Of a DNA stretch of 64,000 nucleotides, positions 1 through 9,200 are shown piece after piece. The number at the start of each line of letters is the position of its first letter. Position 1 is the first letter of the stretch. The DNA is taken from assembly GCF_001426585.1 (NCBI RefSeq), contig NZ_LMEI01000001.1:124944-188943 (forward strand), given 5' to 3'. Under the pieces are notes generated by a model. The model made no database searches. It saw nothing but the letters and a program-made list of their open reading frames with translations, and had not been told where the DNA came from. The translations under genes and the position numbers were made by a program. The DNA is from Streptomyces sp. Root431. Its GTDB lineage: Bacteria > Actinomycetota > Actinomycetes > Streptomycetales > Streptomycetaceae.

Positions 1-1173
1 GACACACCCTCCCCGTCCACCTCCGGCGGCATGTCCACCGGCGGCCTGTACGGCACGGGCGACCCGACGTACGACGGCGTGTGGCGCCAGTCGCTCGCCT
101 TCCTCGCCCAGCGCGGCACCGGCTTCCAGCCCGCCGACCGGTCCGTGGACTGGCTCCTCGGCCAGCAGTGCGCCGACGGCTCCTTCAGCTCCTACCGCGC
201 GGACGCGACGAAGCCCTGCGACGCGAAGACGATGCGGGACACCAACGCCACCGCCCTCGCCGTCCAGGCGCTCGGCGCCGTCCGCCGCCAGGCCGCCGAC
301 CCCGAGAAGGTCGACAAGGCCGTCAAGGCCGGCCACGGCTGGCTGCGGTCCGTGCAGAACAAGGACGGCGGCTGGGGCTACGTCCCCGGCGGCGGCCCCA
401 GCGACGCCAACTCCACCTCGGTCATCATCGGCGCCCTCGCCGCGACCGGCGTCCGGCCCGGCTCCTTCACCTCCGCCGAGGGCCGCACCCCCTACGACGC
501 GCTCCTCACCTTCGCCGTGCCCTGCTCCGACAAGGCCGGCGCCGGCGCCTTCGCGTACCAGCCCGACAAGACCGGCAAGCTCCTCGCCAACGCGGACGCC
601 ACCGCCGCGGCCACCCTCGCCGGGCTCGGCAAGAGCGTCGTCTCCACCAAGGCCTCCCCCGAGCAGGCCCCGACCTGCCAGGACCTGACGAAGCCGACCG
701 TCGAGCGGGCCGCGCTCAACGGCGCTTCCTACCTGACGAAGGCCCTCGCGAAGACCGGCCACCTCACCGCCCCGCCGATGCCCGGCTCCACCGACACGAC
801 GGAGAAGCCCGACATCGGCAACACCGCCGACGCGGTCGTCGCGCTCGCCGCGGCCGGTGCCGCCCAGCAGGCGCAGCCGGCGCTGGAGTGGCTGGAGAAG
901 AACTCCGCCACCTGGGCGAAGCAGAGCGGCCCCGCCGCCTACGCGCAGCTGATCCTGGCCGCCCGCGCGACGGAGACCGACCCCCGCGAGTTCGGCACGG
1001 CCGACCTGGTCGAGCAGCTCAACGCCCTGGGCCCGGCCCCCAAGAGCCCCGACACCTCCGCCGCGGCCACCAGCGACGACGAGGAGTCCGGCTTCGACGT
1101 CTGGTGGATCATCGGCATCGGCATGGTCGTCGGCGTCGGCATCGGCTTCCTCGTGAGCGGCCGCAAGAAGTGA
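1..1173 (+). CDS. Prenyltransferase/squalene-oxidase-repeat surface protein, 5' end outside window
   Basis: The frame is open from base 1, so only the C-terminal part of about 390 residues is visible. It contains repeated helical motifs of the alpha/alpha-toroid (squalene cyclase/prenyltransferase) type, such as 'WLLGQQCADGSFSSY', 'GGWGYVPGGG' and 'NTADAVVALAAAG'. Near the C-terminus is a hydrophobic helix ('WWIIGIGMVVGVGIGFLV') followed by SGRKK, typical of a membrane anchor. No LPXTG sorting motif is seen. The stop overlaps the next gene by a GTGA junction, and four ECF transporter genes follow, so it is probably the extracellular ligand-capture part of the importer. The same toroid fold forms half of vertebrate transcobalamin and intrinsic factor, which makes cobalamin a reasonable guess for the substrate. 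That is inference. Confidence 0.75.
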   Translation, partial: DTPSPSTSGGMSTGGLYGTGDPTYDGVWRQSLAFLAQRGTGFQPADRSVDWLLGQQCADGSFSSYRADATKPCDAKTMRDTNATALAVQALGAVRRQAADPEKVDKAVKAGHGWLRSVQNKDGGWGYVPGGGPSDANSTSVIIGALAATGVRPGSFTSAEGRTPYDALLTFAVPCSDKAGAGAFAYQPDKTGKLLANADATAAATLAGLGKSVVSTKASPEQAPTCQDLTKPTVERAALNGASYLTKALAKTGHLTAPPMPGSTDTTEKPDIGNTADAVVALAAAGAAQQAQPALEWLEKNSATWAKQSGPAAYAQLILAARATETDPREFGTADLVEQLNALGPAPKSPDTSAAATSDDEESGFDVWWIIGIGMVVGVGIGFLVSGRKK

Positions 1174-1859
1174 GGTCGCTCCTCGCCGGACGCACGGCCC
1201 GGATCGCGGGCGCCGCGGCCGGGGCGTTCCTGACGCTCACCGCCGTCGCGGCGGCCCCGGCGCAGGCCGCCGGGTACCGCTACTGGTCGTTCTGGGAGAG
1301 CGACGGCGGGAAGTCCTGGACCTACGCCACGCAGGGCCCGGCGACCGCCCGCCCCGCCGACGGCGACGCGATCGGCTTCCGTTTCGCGCTCAGCCAGGGC
1401 ACGAGCGACACGTCCAAGCCCACCGCCGCCCCAGACTTCGCCAAGATCTGCGCGGGCGTGGAGAAGAAGGACGGCAGCAAGCGGATCGCCGTCGTCGTCG
1501 ACTTCGGCGGCCCGAAGGACACCCCGCCCGGCGAGAAGCCGCCGGCGAAGCCGGTCGAGACGGGCTGCGCGCAGGTCCGCGAGGACGCGACGGGCGCGGA
1601 GGCGCTGGCCGAGGTGGCGAAGCCGCTGCGGTACGACGGCGCGGCGATGCTGTGCGGGATCGCGGGCTATCCGGCGCGGGGCTGTGGCGAGCCGGTCGCG
1701 GAGGGCGGCGATCAGCCGACTCCGTCGTCCGCATCCGCCGCTCCCGCCTCCGCCTCCGACGGGGAGGGCGGCGGCCCGTCGTTCGGCGTGCTCGCCGGCG
1801 GGGCGGCCGTGCTCGCGCTCGGCGGCGCCGCGATCTGGAAGGCCCGCCGTCGCGGATGA
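1170..1859 (+). CDS. Secreted, C-terminally anchored protein of the ECF operon
   Basis: This 229-residue protein starts at a GTG that overlaps the upstream stop. It has a signal peptide (basic start, hydrophobic stretch, cleavage near 'APAQAAG'), a compact extracellular domain beginning 'YRYWSFWESDGG' with several cysteines, a Ser/Ala/Pro-rich linker, and a C-terminal transmembrane helix ending KARRRG. Its placement between the toroid protein and EcfT, translationally coupled at both ends, argues for a role in substrate capture on the cell surface. I do not recognise a named domain. A relation to DUF4430, the beta-domain partner of transcobalamin-like proteins, is possible but is not shown by the sequence alone. 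Confidence 0.75.
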   Translation: MRSLLAGRTARIAGAAAGAFLTLTAVAAAPAQAAGYRYWSFWESDGGKSWTYATQGPATARPADGDAIGFRFALSQGTSDTSKPTAAPDFAKICAGVEKKDGSKRIAVVVDFGGPKDTPPGEKPPAKPVETGCAQVREDATGAEALAEVAKPLRYDGAAMLCGIAGYPARGCGEPVAEGGDQPTPSSASAAPASASDGEGGGPSFGVLAGGAAVLALGGAAIWKARRRG

Positions 1860-3040
1860 GCCCCGCCCGTAACCGCAGGAACAGCAGCAGGTTCTCGGCC
1901 CCCGTGGCGAACAGGTCGAACGCGCTCCACGCCGGAGCGTGGTGGCTGTGGGCGCTCGGCCTCGCCGTCGCCGCCTCGCGCACCACCAATCCGCTGCTGC
2001 TGGGCCTGCTCGTCGGGGTCGCCGGTTACGTCGTGGCGGCCCGCCGCACGGACGCGCCGTGGGCGCGCTCGTACGGGGCGTTCGTGAAGCTCGGCCTGTT
2101 CGTCGTCTTCCTGCGGGTGGTGTTCTCGCTGCTGCTGGGCTCCCCGATCCCGGGGACGCACGTCCTGTTCACGCTGCCCGAGGCGCCGCTGCCCGAGTGG
2201 GCGCAAGGGGTACGGATCGGGGGCCGGGTCACCGCCGAGCAGCTGGTCTTCGCCCTGTACGACGGCGCGAAGCTGGCGACCTTGTTGATCTGCGTGGGCG
2301 CGGCGAACGCGCTGGCCAACCCGGCGCGGCTGCTGAAGTCGCTGCCGGGGGCGCTGTACGAGGCCGGGGTCGCCGTCGTCGTGGCGATGACCTTCGCGCC
2401 GAACATGGTCGCCGACGTGGTTCGGCTGCGGACCGCCCGGCGCCTCCGGGGCCGCCCCACGGGCGGGGTCCGGGCGGTGCTCCAGATCGGACTGCCGGTG
2501 CTCGAAGGAGCGCTTGAGCGGTCGATCGCTGTGGCGGCCTCGATGGACGCGCGGGGTTACGGCCGGACGGCTCAGGTCCCCGCGTCCGTACGCCGTACGA
2601 CGAACGCGCTGACCCTGGGCGGGCTGCTCGGTGTCTGCGCCGGTTCGTACGGACTGCTCGCCGCGGAGGGCGCCGGCTACGGGCTGCCCCTGCTGGCCGC
2701 CGGGCTCCTCGCGGCCATGGCCGGGCTCCGGCTCGGCGGACTGCGGACCGTTCGGACCCGGTACCGGCCCGACCACTGGGGCGTACGGGCCTGGCTGGTC
2801 GCGGGCTCCGGGATCGCGGTCGCGGTCCTGATGATCTGGGCGAACGCGTACGCACCGGAGGCGCTGCATCCCGGGATCGTCCCCCTGGAGGCGCCGGAGC
2901 TGCCGCTCTGGCCGGCCGTCTCGATCCTGGTGGGCCTGGTCCCGGCGTTCGTGGCGCCCGTACCGCAGGAGTCCGTACGCCAGGAGCCCGTACGTCAGGA
3001 GCCCGTACCGCAGGAGTCCGTTCCCAAGGAGAGTTCGTGA
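1856..3040 (+). CDS. ECF transporter transmembrane component EcfT (CbiQ family)
   Basis: This is the energy-coupling integral membrane subunit of an ECF vitamin or metal importer, linking the ATPases to the substrate-binding S component. The ATG overlaps the previous stop (ATGA) and gives 394 residues. Several hydrophobic helices are followed by a cytoplasmic segment with the family signature 'SMDARGYGR' near residue 230. This is the Ala-Arg-Gly coupling motif that contacts the ATPases. The last 25 or so residues are a Gln/Glu/Pro-rich repeat (QESV/QEPV) encoded by short direct DNA repeats at about 2965-3030. It is probably a disordered tail and not part of the conserved fold. The GTG of the ATPase gene overlaps its stop. 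Confidence 0.9.
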   Translation: MSPARNRRNSSRFSAPVANRSNALHAGAWWLWALGLAVAASRTTNPLLLGLLVGVAGYVVAARRTDAPWARSYGAFVKLGLFVVFLRVVFSLLLGSPIPGTHVLFTLPEAPLPEWAQGVRIGGRVTAEQLVFALYDGAKLATLLICVGAANALANPARLLKSLPGALYEAGVAVVVAMTFAPNMVADVVRLRTARRLRGRPTGGVRAVLQIGLPVLEGALERSIAVAASMDARGYGRTAQVPASVRRTTNALTLGGLLGVCAGSYGLLAAEGAGYGLPLLAAGLLAAMAGLRLGGLRTVRTRYRPDHWGVRAWLVAGSGIAVAVLMIWANAYAPEALHPGIVPLEAPELPLWPAVSILVGLVPAFVAPVPQESVRQEPVRQEPVPQESVPKESS

Positions 3041-4824
3041 TCCGCTTCGAGAACGTCTCGGTGAGGTACGAGGAAGGTGCCGAGCCCACCCTGCGGGACG
3101 TGAACCTCACCGTGCCCGAGGGCGAGCTCGTCCTGCTCGTCGGCCCCTCCGGCGTCGGCAAGTCGACCCTCCTCGGCGCGGTCTCCGGCCTCGTCCCGCA
3201 CTTCACGGGCGGCACCCTCACCGGCCGCGTGACCGTCGACGGCCGGGACACCCGCACGCATCCGCCGCGCGAGCTGGCGGACGTGGTGGGCACGGTCGGC
3301 CAGGACCCGTCGGCGCACTTCGTCACGGACACGGTCGAGGACGAGCTCGCGTACGGGATGGAGTCGCTGGGCCTTGCACCGGCCGTCATGCGGCGCCGGG
3401 TCGAGGAGACCCTCGACCTCCTGGGCCTGGCGGAACTCCGCGACCGCCCCATCGCCACGCTCTCCGGCGGCCAGCGCCAGCGCGTCGCGATCGGCTCGGT
3501 CCTGACCCCGCACCCCAAGGTCCTCGTCCTCGACGAGCCGACCTCCGCGCTGGACCCGTCGGCGGCGGAGGACGTCCTCGCGGTGCTCCAGCGCCTGGTC
3601 CACGACCTGGGCACGACGGTTCTCCTGGCGGAGCACCGCCTGGAGCGGGTCGTCCAGTACGCGGACCAGGTCATCCTCCTGCCCGACGGCGTCATGGGCC
3701 CGCCGGCCGAGATCATGGCGGTCTCCCCGGTCCACCCGCCCGTGGTCGCCCTCGGCCGCCTGGCGGGCTGGGACCCGCTGCCGCTGACGGTGCGGGATGC
3801 GCGGCGGAGGGCGGACGAGCTGAAGGGGCGGCTGGAGGGGCGGGACCCTGCGGGGCTTCTCCCCCATCCCGCCCCTTCCCGAAACCGGGGCTCCGCCTCG
3901 GACCCCGGTCCTCAAACGCCGGACGGGCTGGATCTCGGCACCTCCATTTCAGCCCCGCCGGCGTTTGAGGCGCGGGGGTCCGGGGGCAGCGCCCCCGGTT
4001 TCGGGAAGGCGCGCGGTGGGGGAATCTCCCTCTTCCGACGGCGCCGCACCCACCCGACCGACCCCGCCCCCGCCTCCCCCCTCGTCCTCGCCGAAGGCCT
4101 CGGCGTGCGACGCGGCCGGGTCGAAGCCCTCCGCCGCATCGACCTCCAGGTCGTGCCCGGCGAGACCGTCGCCCTCATGGGCCGCAACGGCGCGGGCAAG
4201 TCCACCTTCCTCTCCACCCTCGTCGGCATGATCCCGCCCACCTCCGGCACGGTCCGCGTCGCCGGCCGCACCCCCCACACGACCACCCCCCGCGAGCTGA
4301 TCCGCCAGGTCGGCCTCGTCCCGCAGGAGCCGAGGGACCTGCTGTACGCGGACACCGTCGCCGCCGAGTGCGCGGCGGCCGACGCGGACGCGGGCGCGGC
4401 GCCGGGGACCTGCCGGGCCCTGGTCTCCGAGCTCCTCCCGGGGGTCGCGGACGACACCCACCCCCGGGACCTCTCCGAGGGGCAGCGGCTCGCGCTCGCG
4501 CTGGCCGTGGTCCTGACGGGCCGCCCGCCGCTCCTCCTGCTCGACGAGCCGACGCGCGGTCTGGACTACGCGGCGAAGGCCCGGCTGGTCACGCATCTGC
4601 GGGCGCTCGCGGCGGAGGGTCACGCGATCGTGCTGGCCACGCACGACGTGGAGCTCGCGGCGGAGCTGGCGCACCGGGTGGTGATCATCGCGGACGGCGA
4701 GGTGGTCGCGGACGGCCCGACGGCCGAGGTCGTCGTCTCCTCCCCCGCCTTCTCCCCGCAGGTCGCGAAGATCCTGGCGCCGCAGCACTGGCTCACGGTC
4801 GAACAGGTGGAGGCGGCGCTGTGA
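3037..4824 (+). CDS. ECF transporter ATPase, two ABC domains in one chain (EcfA-A')
   Basis: A 595-residue cytoplasmic ATPase with two nucleotide-binding domains. Domain 1 has Walker A 'GPSGVGKST' (residues 36-44), signature 'LSGGQRQR' near 142 and Walker B 'VLVLDEP'. Domain 2 has Walker A 'GRNGAGKST' near 382, a degenerate signature 'LSEGQRLA' near 478 and Walker B 'LLLLDEP'. The start is a GTG overlapping the EcfT stop. The linker between the domains (about residues 279-325) is low-complexity and is encoded by a dispersed palindromic repeat read in frame (see the repeat entry). A tandem EcfA with a separate EcfT and S component implies a dedicated (group I) ECF system. Confidence 0.92.
   Translation: MIRFENVSVRYEEGAEPTLRDVNLTVPEGELVLLVGPSGVGKSTLLGAVSGLVPHFTGGTLTGRVTVDGRDTRTHPPRELADVVGTVGQDPSAHFVTDTVEDELAYGMESLGLAPAVMRRRVEETLDLLGLAELRDRPIATLSGGQRQRVAIGSVLTPHPKVLVLDEPTSALDPSAAEDVLAVLQRLVHDLGTTVLLAEHRLERVVQYADQVILLPDGVMGPPAEIMAVSPVHPPVVALGRLAGWDPLPLTVRDARRRADELKGRLEGRDPAGLLPHPAPSRNRGSASDPGPQTPDGLDLGTSISAPPAFEARGSGGSAPGFGKARGGGISLFRRRRTHPTDPAPASPLVLAEGLGVRRGRVEALRRIDLQVVPGETVALMGRNGAGKSTFLSTLVGMIPPTSGTVRVAGRTPHTTTPRELIRQVGLVPQEPRDLLYADTVAAECAAADADAGAAPGTCRALVSELLPGVADDTHPRDLSEGQRLALALAVVLTGRPPLLLLDEPTRGLDYAAKARLVTHLRALAAEGHAIVLATHDVELAAELAHRVVIIADGEVVADGPTAEVVVSSPAFSPQVAKILAPQHWLTVEQVEAAL
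3874..4009. repeat. Dispersed palindromic repeat inserted in frame in the ATPase gene
   Basis: Two arms of roughly 50 nt form an imperfect inverted repeat. The left arm is 3874-3922 and the right arm is about 3958-4009. Each end carries CCTTCCCGAAACCGG or its complement, and the inner ends carry CTCAAACGCCGG or its complement. I know this as a common intergenic palindrome of Streptomyces genomes. Here it lies inside a coding region between two ABC domains and keeps the frame open, adding about 45 residues of linker. Confidence 0.8.
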
Positions 4825-5693
4825 AACAAGTGAGCGGCCGCCCGGTCCGGCTCGGCCCGCGCTCGATCACCGCGCTCGCCCTGGTCTCCTTCATCGGGGT
4901 CGCCGCGTTCTGCTGGCCGCTCTTCGCGGGCGCCGGCTCGGCGGTCACCTCGCACGCCGGTGACGCGCCCTGGCTCTTCGCGGCCCTCCTGCCGCTCCTC
5001 GTCGCGGTCGTGATCGCGACGATCGCGGACTGCGGGATGGACGCGAAGGCGGTCGCGATGCTGGGGGTGCTCGCCGCCGTGGGGGCGGCGCTCCGCCCGC
5101 TCGGGGCGGGGACGGCGGGCCTGGAGCCGATGTTCTTCCTGATGGTGCTGAGCGGCCGGGTCCTCGGGCCGGGCTTCGGTTTCGTCCTCGGCTCGGTGAC
5201 GATGTTCGCGTCGGCGCTGCTCACGGGCGGGGTGGGCCCGTGGATGCCGTTCCAGATGCTCGCGATGGGCTGGTTCACGATGGGCGCCGGGCTGCTGCCG
5301 GCCCCGCGGGGGCTCCGGGGCCGGGGTGAGCTGCTGATGCTCTCGGCGTACGGCTTCGTGGCGGCGTTCGCGTACGGAACGGTCATGAACCTTCAGGGCT
5401 GGGTCCTGCTCCAGGGCCTGAGCAGCGGGATCTCCTTCGTCCCGGGCGCCCCGCTCCACGAGAACCTGGTCCGTTTCCTCGCCTACGTGGTCGCGACCTC
5501 CCTCGGCTGGGACCTCGGCCGCGCCGCCCTCACCGTCGTCCTCACCCTCACCATCGGATCCACGCTTCTGAAGGCGCTTCGCCGTGCCACACGACGGGCG
5601 AACTTCGAGGCCCAGGTCACATTCGAAGGCCCGGAAAAGGCCTCTCCGGGTGAGCCGCCCCACAGGACCTACGTCACGTACGAGCCGAAATAG
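4821..5693 (+). CDS. ECF transporter S component (substrate-binding membrane subunit)
   Basis: This 290-residue integral membrane protein has a GTG start overlapping the ATPase stop (GTGA). It has about six hydrophobic helices and the S-component-like stretch 'GRVLGPGFGFVLGSVTMF' followed by a Gly/Trp-rich turn ('GGVGPWMPFQ'). The tail of about 45 residues is hydrophilic and cytoplasmic. It binds the substrate and toggles in the membrane when EcfT and the ATPases act. The substrate is not directly readable. Cobalamin or another vitamin is suggested by the toroid protein at the start of the operon. This is the last gene of the operon. Confidence 0.85.
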   Translation: MKQVSGRPVRLGPRSITALALVSFIGVAAFCWPLFAGAGSAVTSHAGDAPWLFAALLPLLVAVVIATIADCGMDAKAVAMLGVLAAVGAALRPLGAGTAGLEPMFFLMVLSGRVLGPGFGFVLGSVTMFASALLTGGVGPWMPFQMLAMGWFTMGAGLLPAPRGLRGRGELLMLSAYGFVAAFAYGTVMNLQGWVLLQGLSSGISFVPGAPLHENLVRFLAYVVATSLGWDLGRAALTVVLTLTIGSTLLKALRRATRRANFEAQVTFEGPEKASPGEPPHRTYVTYEPK

Positions 5694-5979
5694 TAGCCAG
5701 ACGTACCCGTCCAAAATGCCCCACAGCAGGGCATGACCTGCGGAAATCCCCCACACCCACCCCCCGGGACCTTCCGCTCGGGTCCGAACCTTCCTCGTAC
5801 AGGGGGTCGTTGCGTCGGGGCTCCGGCCCTGGTTTCGTAGTGGACGTCGCCAGGCAGCCGGTGCTCACCACAGCGCCTCGGACGGCCGGTTCCCCCCAGT
5901 TCCCGGGTCTCCCGGGCTCTGGTTCCGGCTTGCCGAAATCGCCCGGCGCGACCCTTGTTCCCGACGTTAGGTAGATACG

Positions 5980-6381
5980 TTGTTCCGCTCGCTCACCACT
6001 CGTGCCACCGCCCGCAACAAGAAGATCGCCGCCACCGCAGCCGTGCTGCTGGGTGCGTCGGGTGCGGTGCTCGGCACGACCGGCTCGGCTTCGGCCGCCA
6101 GCCCGCAGGAGCTCGCTCGCGACATCGTCCCCGCCTCGCAGTACGCGGCCTTCAGCAAGATCGTCTCGCACGAGTCCGGCTGGAACCCCGCCGCCACCAA
6201 CTCGTCCAGCGGCGCCTACGGCCTCGTCCAGGCCCTCCCGGCCTCGAAGATGTCCTCGGCCGGTTCCGACTGGAAGACCAACCCGGCCACGCAGATCAAG
6301 TGGGGCCTGAACTACATGAACGAGCGCTACGGCTCCCCGAACGCCGCTTGGGCGTTCTGGCAGGCCAACGGCTGGTACTAA
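5980..6381 (+). CDS. Secreted lytic-transglycosylase-like protein
   Basis: A 133-residue exported protein beginning at a TTG. A signal peptide ends near 'SASAASPQE', after which a small lysozyme-like domain contains the catalytic-glutamate context 'IVSHESGWNPAATN' followed by 'GAYGLVQALPASKM' and a C-terminal 'AWAFWQANGWY'. This matches the short SLT/Rpf-like transglycosylases of Streptomyces, which cleave peptidoglycan glycan strands. A gene-free leader of about 286 nt (5694-5979) precedes it. Such genes often have long regulatory leaders, but I could not identify a confident riboswitch here. A strong terminator follows. Confidence 0.88.
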   Translation: MFRSLTTRATARNKKIAATAAVLLGASGAVLGTTGSASAASPQELARDIVPASQYAAFSKIVSHESGWNPAATNSSSGAYGLVQALPASKMSSAGSDWKTNPATQIKWGLNYMNERYGSPNAAWAFWQANGWY

Positions 6382-6411
6382 GAGTCCCTGCCGCCGCACT
6401 GCGCACCCGCA

Positions 6412-6444
6412 AGGCCCCGCCCTCCTCTCGGAGGGGCGGGGCCT
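6412..6444 (+). terminator. Terminator after the transglycosylase gene
   Basis: A GC-rich stem of about 13 bp (AGGCCCCGCCCTCC pairing with GGAGGGGCGGGGCCT around a TCTC loop) lies 30 nt after the stop. There is no long U tract, as is usual in Streptomyces. Confidence 0.8.
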
Positions 6445-6471
6445 GCGGCGTTTTCCGCGCGAAGGATTTAG

Positions 6472-6486
6472 TAGACCGGTCGTCTA
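6472..6486. promoter_or_regulatory. Palindromic operator candidate upstream of nitronate monooxygenase
   Basis: TAGACCGGTCGTCTA has inverted arms TAGAC/GTCTA and sits 64 nt before the ATG, where a promoter would be. It resembles TetR-family half-sites. The regulator is not encoded next to it. Confidence 0.5.
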
Positions 6487-6549
6487 GCTTCGCTTACTGT
6501 CTCCGGTGTCGGCGGATCCAGGATCCCGCCGCGACGCCGGAGGCTGCCC

Positions 6550-7689
6550 ATGTCCACCACCGCACCCACCCCCCTCGACCCCACCCCTCTCGGCCCCACC
6601 CCCCTCCTCCCCGGCCGGTTCGGCAAGCTCGTCGGGATCGCGCTCCCCGTCGTCCAGGGCCCCTTCGGTGGCGGCCTGTCCTCCGTCGCACTCGCGGCGG
6701 CGGTCTCCGAGGGCGGCGGCCTCGGCTCGTACGGGGCGCACATCCACACCCCCGACGAGATCACCGCTCTCGTGGCCCGGCTCCGTGCGGCCACCGACCG
6801 CCCGTTCGCTGTGAACCTCTGGGTCCCCCAGGAAGGCGAGGCCGAGGCCCTCGCCTCCGCCGACCCCGATCGGCTGGCGGCGCACGCCGAACGCCTCCGG
6901 CCGTACTACGAGGAGCTGGACGTACGGCCGCCGAGCGCCGGGGACGTACGGGCGTGGCCGGACTTCGACGAGCAGCTGGACGCCCTGCTCGCGGCGGCCC
7001 CGCCGGTGATCAGCCTGGTCATGGGCCTGCCGCCGCGCCGCCTCGTCACCGAGGCCCGGCGGCGCGGGATCGTCGTGGTGGGCACGGCGACGACCGTGGA
7101 CGAGGCCGTGGCCCTGGAGCGGGCGGGGGCGGACGCGGTCGTCGCCTCCGGCAGCGACGCGGGCGGGCACCGGGGCGCCTTCCTGCGGCCCGTACGGGAA
7201 TCCCTGGTCGGCACCTTCTCCCTCGTCCCGCAGGTGGCGGACGCGGTGACCGTCCCCGTCGTCGCGGCGGGCGGGATCGCCGACGGGCGCGGGATCGCCG
7301 CCGCGCTGACCCTGGGCGCGGACGCCGTACAGATCGGCACGGGCTTCCTCGCCGCCCGCGAATCGGGGGCGAGCGAGCCCCACCGGCGGGCCCTCGGCAC
7401 CCCGGAGGCCAGGACGACGGTGCTCACCCGGCTCTTCTCCGGGCGCACGGCCCGGGGCATCCCGAACGCCTTCGTCCGGGACATGGCGGCGCACGAGGAG
7501 CACGTGCCGCCGTACCCGGTGCAGAACGCCCTGATGCAGCCGATCCGCCGGGCCGCCGCCGAGCAGGACCGGCCGGCGTACGTGAACCTGTGGGCCGGGC
7601 AGGCGGCGGCCCTGGCGCAGGAAACCCCGTCGGCGGCGGCGTACCTCGCCGACCTGGTCACGGACGCGGGGAAGCGGCTCCCGGCCTGA
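6550..7689 (+). CDS. Nitronate monooxygenase (2-nitropropane dioxygenase family)
   Basis: This 379-residue FMN-dependent TIM-barrel enzyme oxidises alkyl nitronates to carbonyl compounds and nitrite. Family features are the N-terminal 'LPVVQGPFGGGLSSVALAAA', the segment 'GSDAGGHRGAF' near residue 203 with the active-site histidine, and 'VAAGGIADGRGIAAALTLGA' followed by 'QIGTGFLA', which form the FMN phosphate site. The first 20 residues are a low-complexity Thr/Pro run, so a slightly later start is possible. It is monocistronic, with a terminator upstream and a palindromic operator candidate at 6472. Confidence 0.9.
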   Translation: MSTTAPTPLDPTPLGPTPLLPGRFGKLVGIALPVVQGPFGGGLSSVALAAAVSEGGGLGSYGAHIHTPDEITALVARLRAATDRPFAVNLWVPQEGEAEALASADPDRLAAHAERLRPYYEELDVRPPSAGDVRAWPDFDEQLDALLAAAPPVISLVMGLPPRRLVTEARRRGIVVVGTATTVDEAVALERAGADAVVASGSDAGGHRGAFLRPVRESLVGTFSLVPQVADAVTVPVVAAGGIADGRGIAAALTLGADAVQIGTGFLAARESGASEPHRRALGTPEARTTVLTRLFSGRTARGIPNAFVRDMAAHEEHVPPYPVQNALMQPIRRAAAEQDRPAYVNLWAGQAAALAQETPSAAAYLADLVTDAGKRLPA

Positions 7690-7789
7690 CGGCACACGGA
7701 GCCGCTCCCCACATCGGAGGCGTCACACCAAGGACGTCACACCAAGGAGTCCACACCAGGGACGTCACACCGGAGACGTAACTCCGCGA

Positions 7790-9043
<1,254 letters not shown>

Positions 9044-9155
9044 CTGAGTGCAGTCTTATGACTGCTACCCCGGGTACGCAAGGGTCCGGGGCGCAACAGT
9101 TCTCGCTCCACCTCTTGCTACTTGGCGAAGTCGTTACTAGCTTTCCCGGCAGTTT

Positions 9156-9170
9156 CTGATGGGCCATCAG
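9156..9170. promoter_or_regulatory. Second palindrome before the P450 gene
   Basis: CTGATGG-G-CCATCAG is a perfect 7-bp inverted repeat around one base, 30 nt before the P450 start. Its position suits an operator overlapping the promoter or 5' leader. The regulator is unknown. Confidence 0.45.
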
Positions 9171-9200
9171 ATAATCATCGGATAATGGAGCGTGTTGCCG

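Noticed and set aside
81..1169. Long open frame overlapping the toroid gene
   Set aside because: Arg/Pro-rich shadow of the real gene. Only its part from the GTG at 1170 is coding.
1090..1173. LPXTG sortase signal in the toroid protein
   Set aside because: The C-terminus has a transmembrane helix and basic tail but no LPXTG or LAXTG motif before it.
5694..5979. Possible c-di-AMP (ydaO-type) riboswitch in the transglycosylase leader
   Set aside because: The leader length suits one, but I could not line up the conserved ydaO core or its pairing stems.
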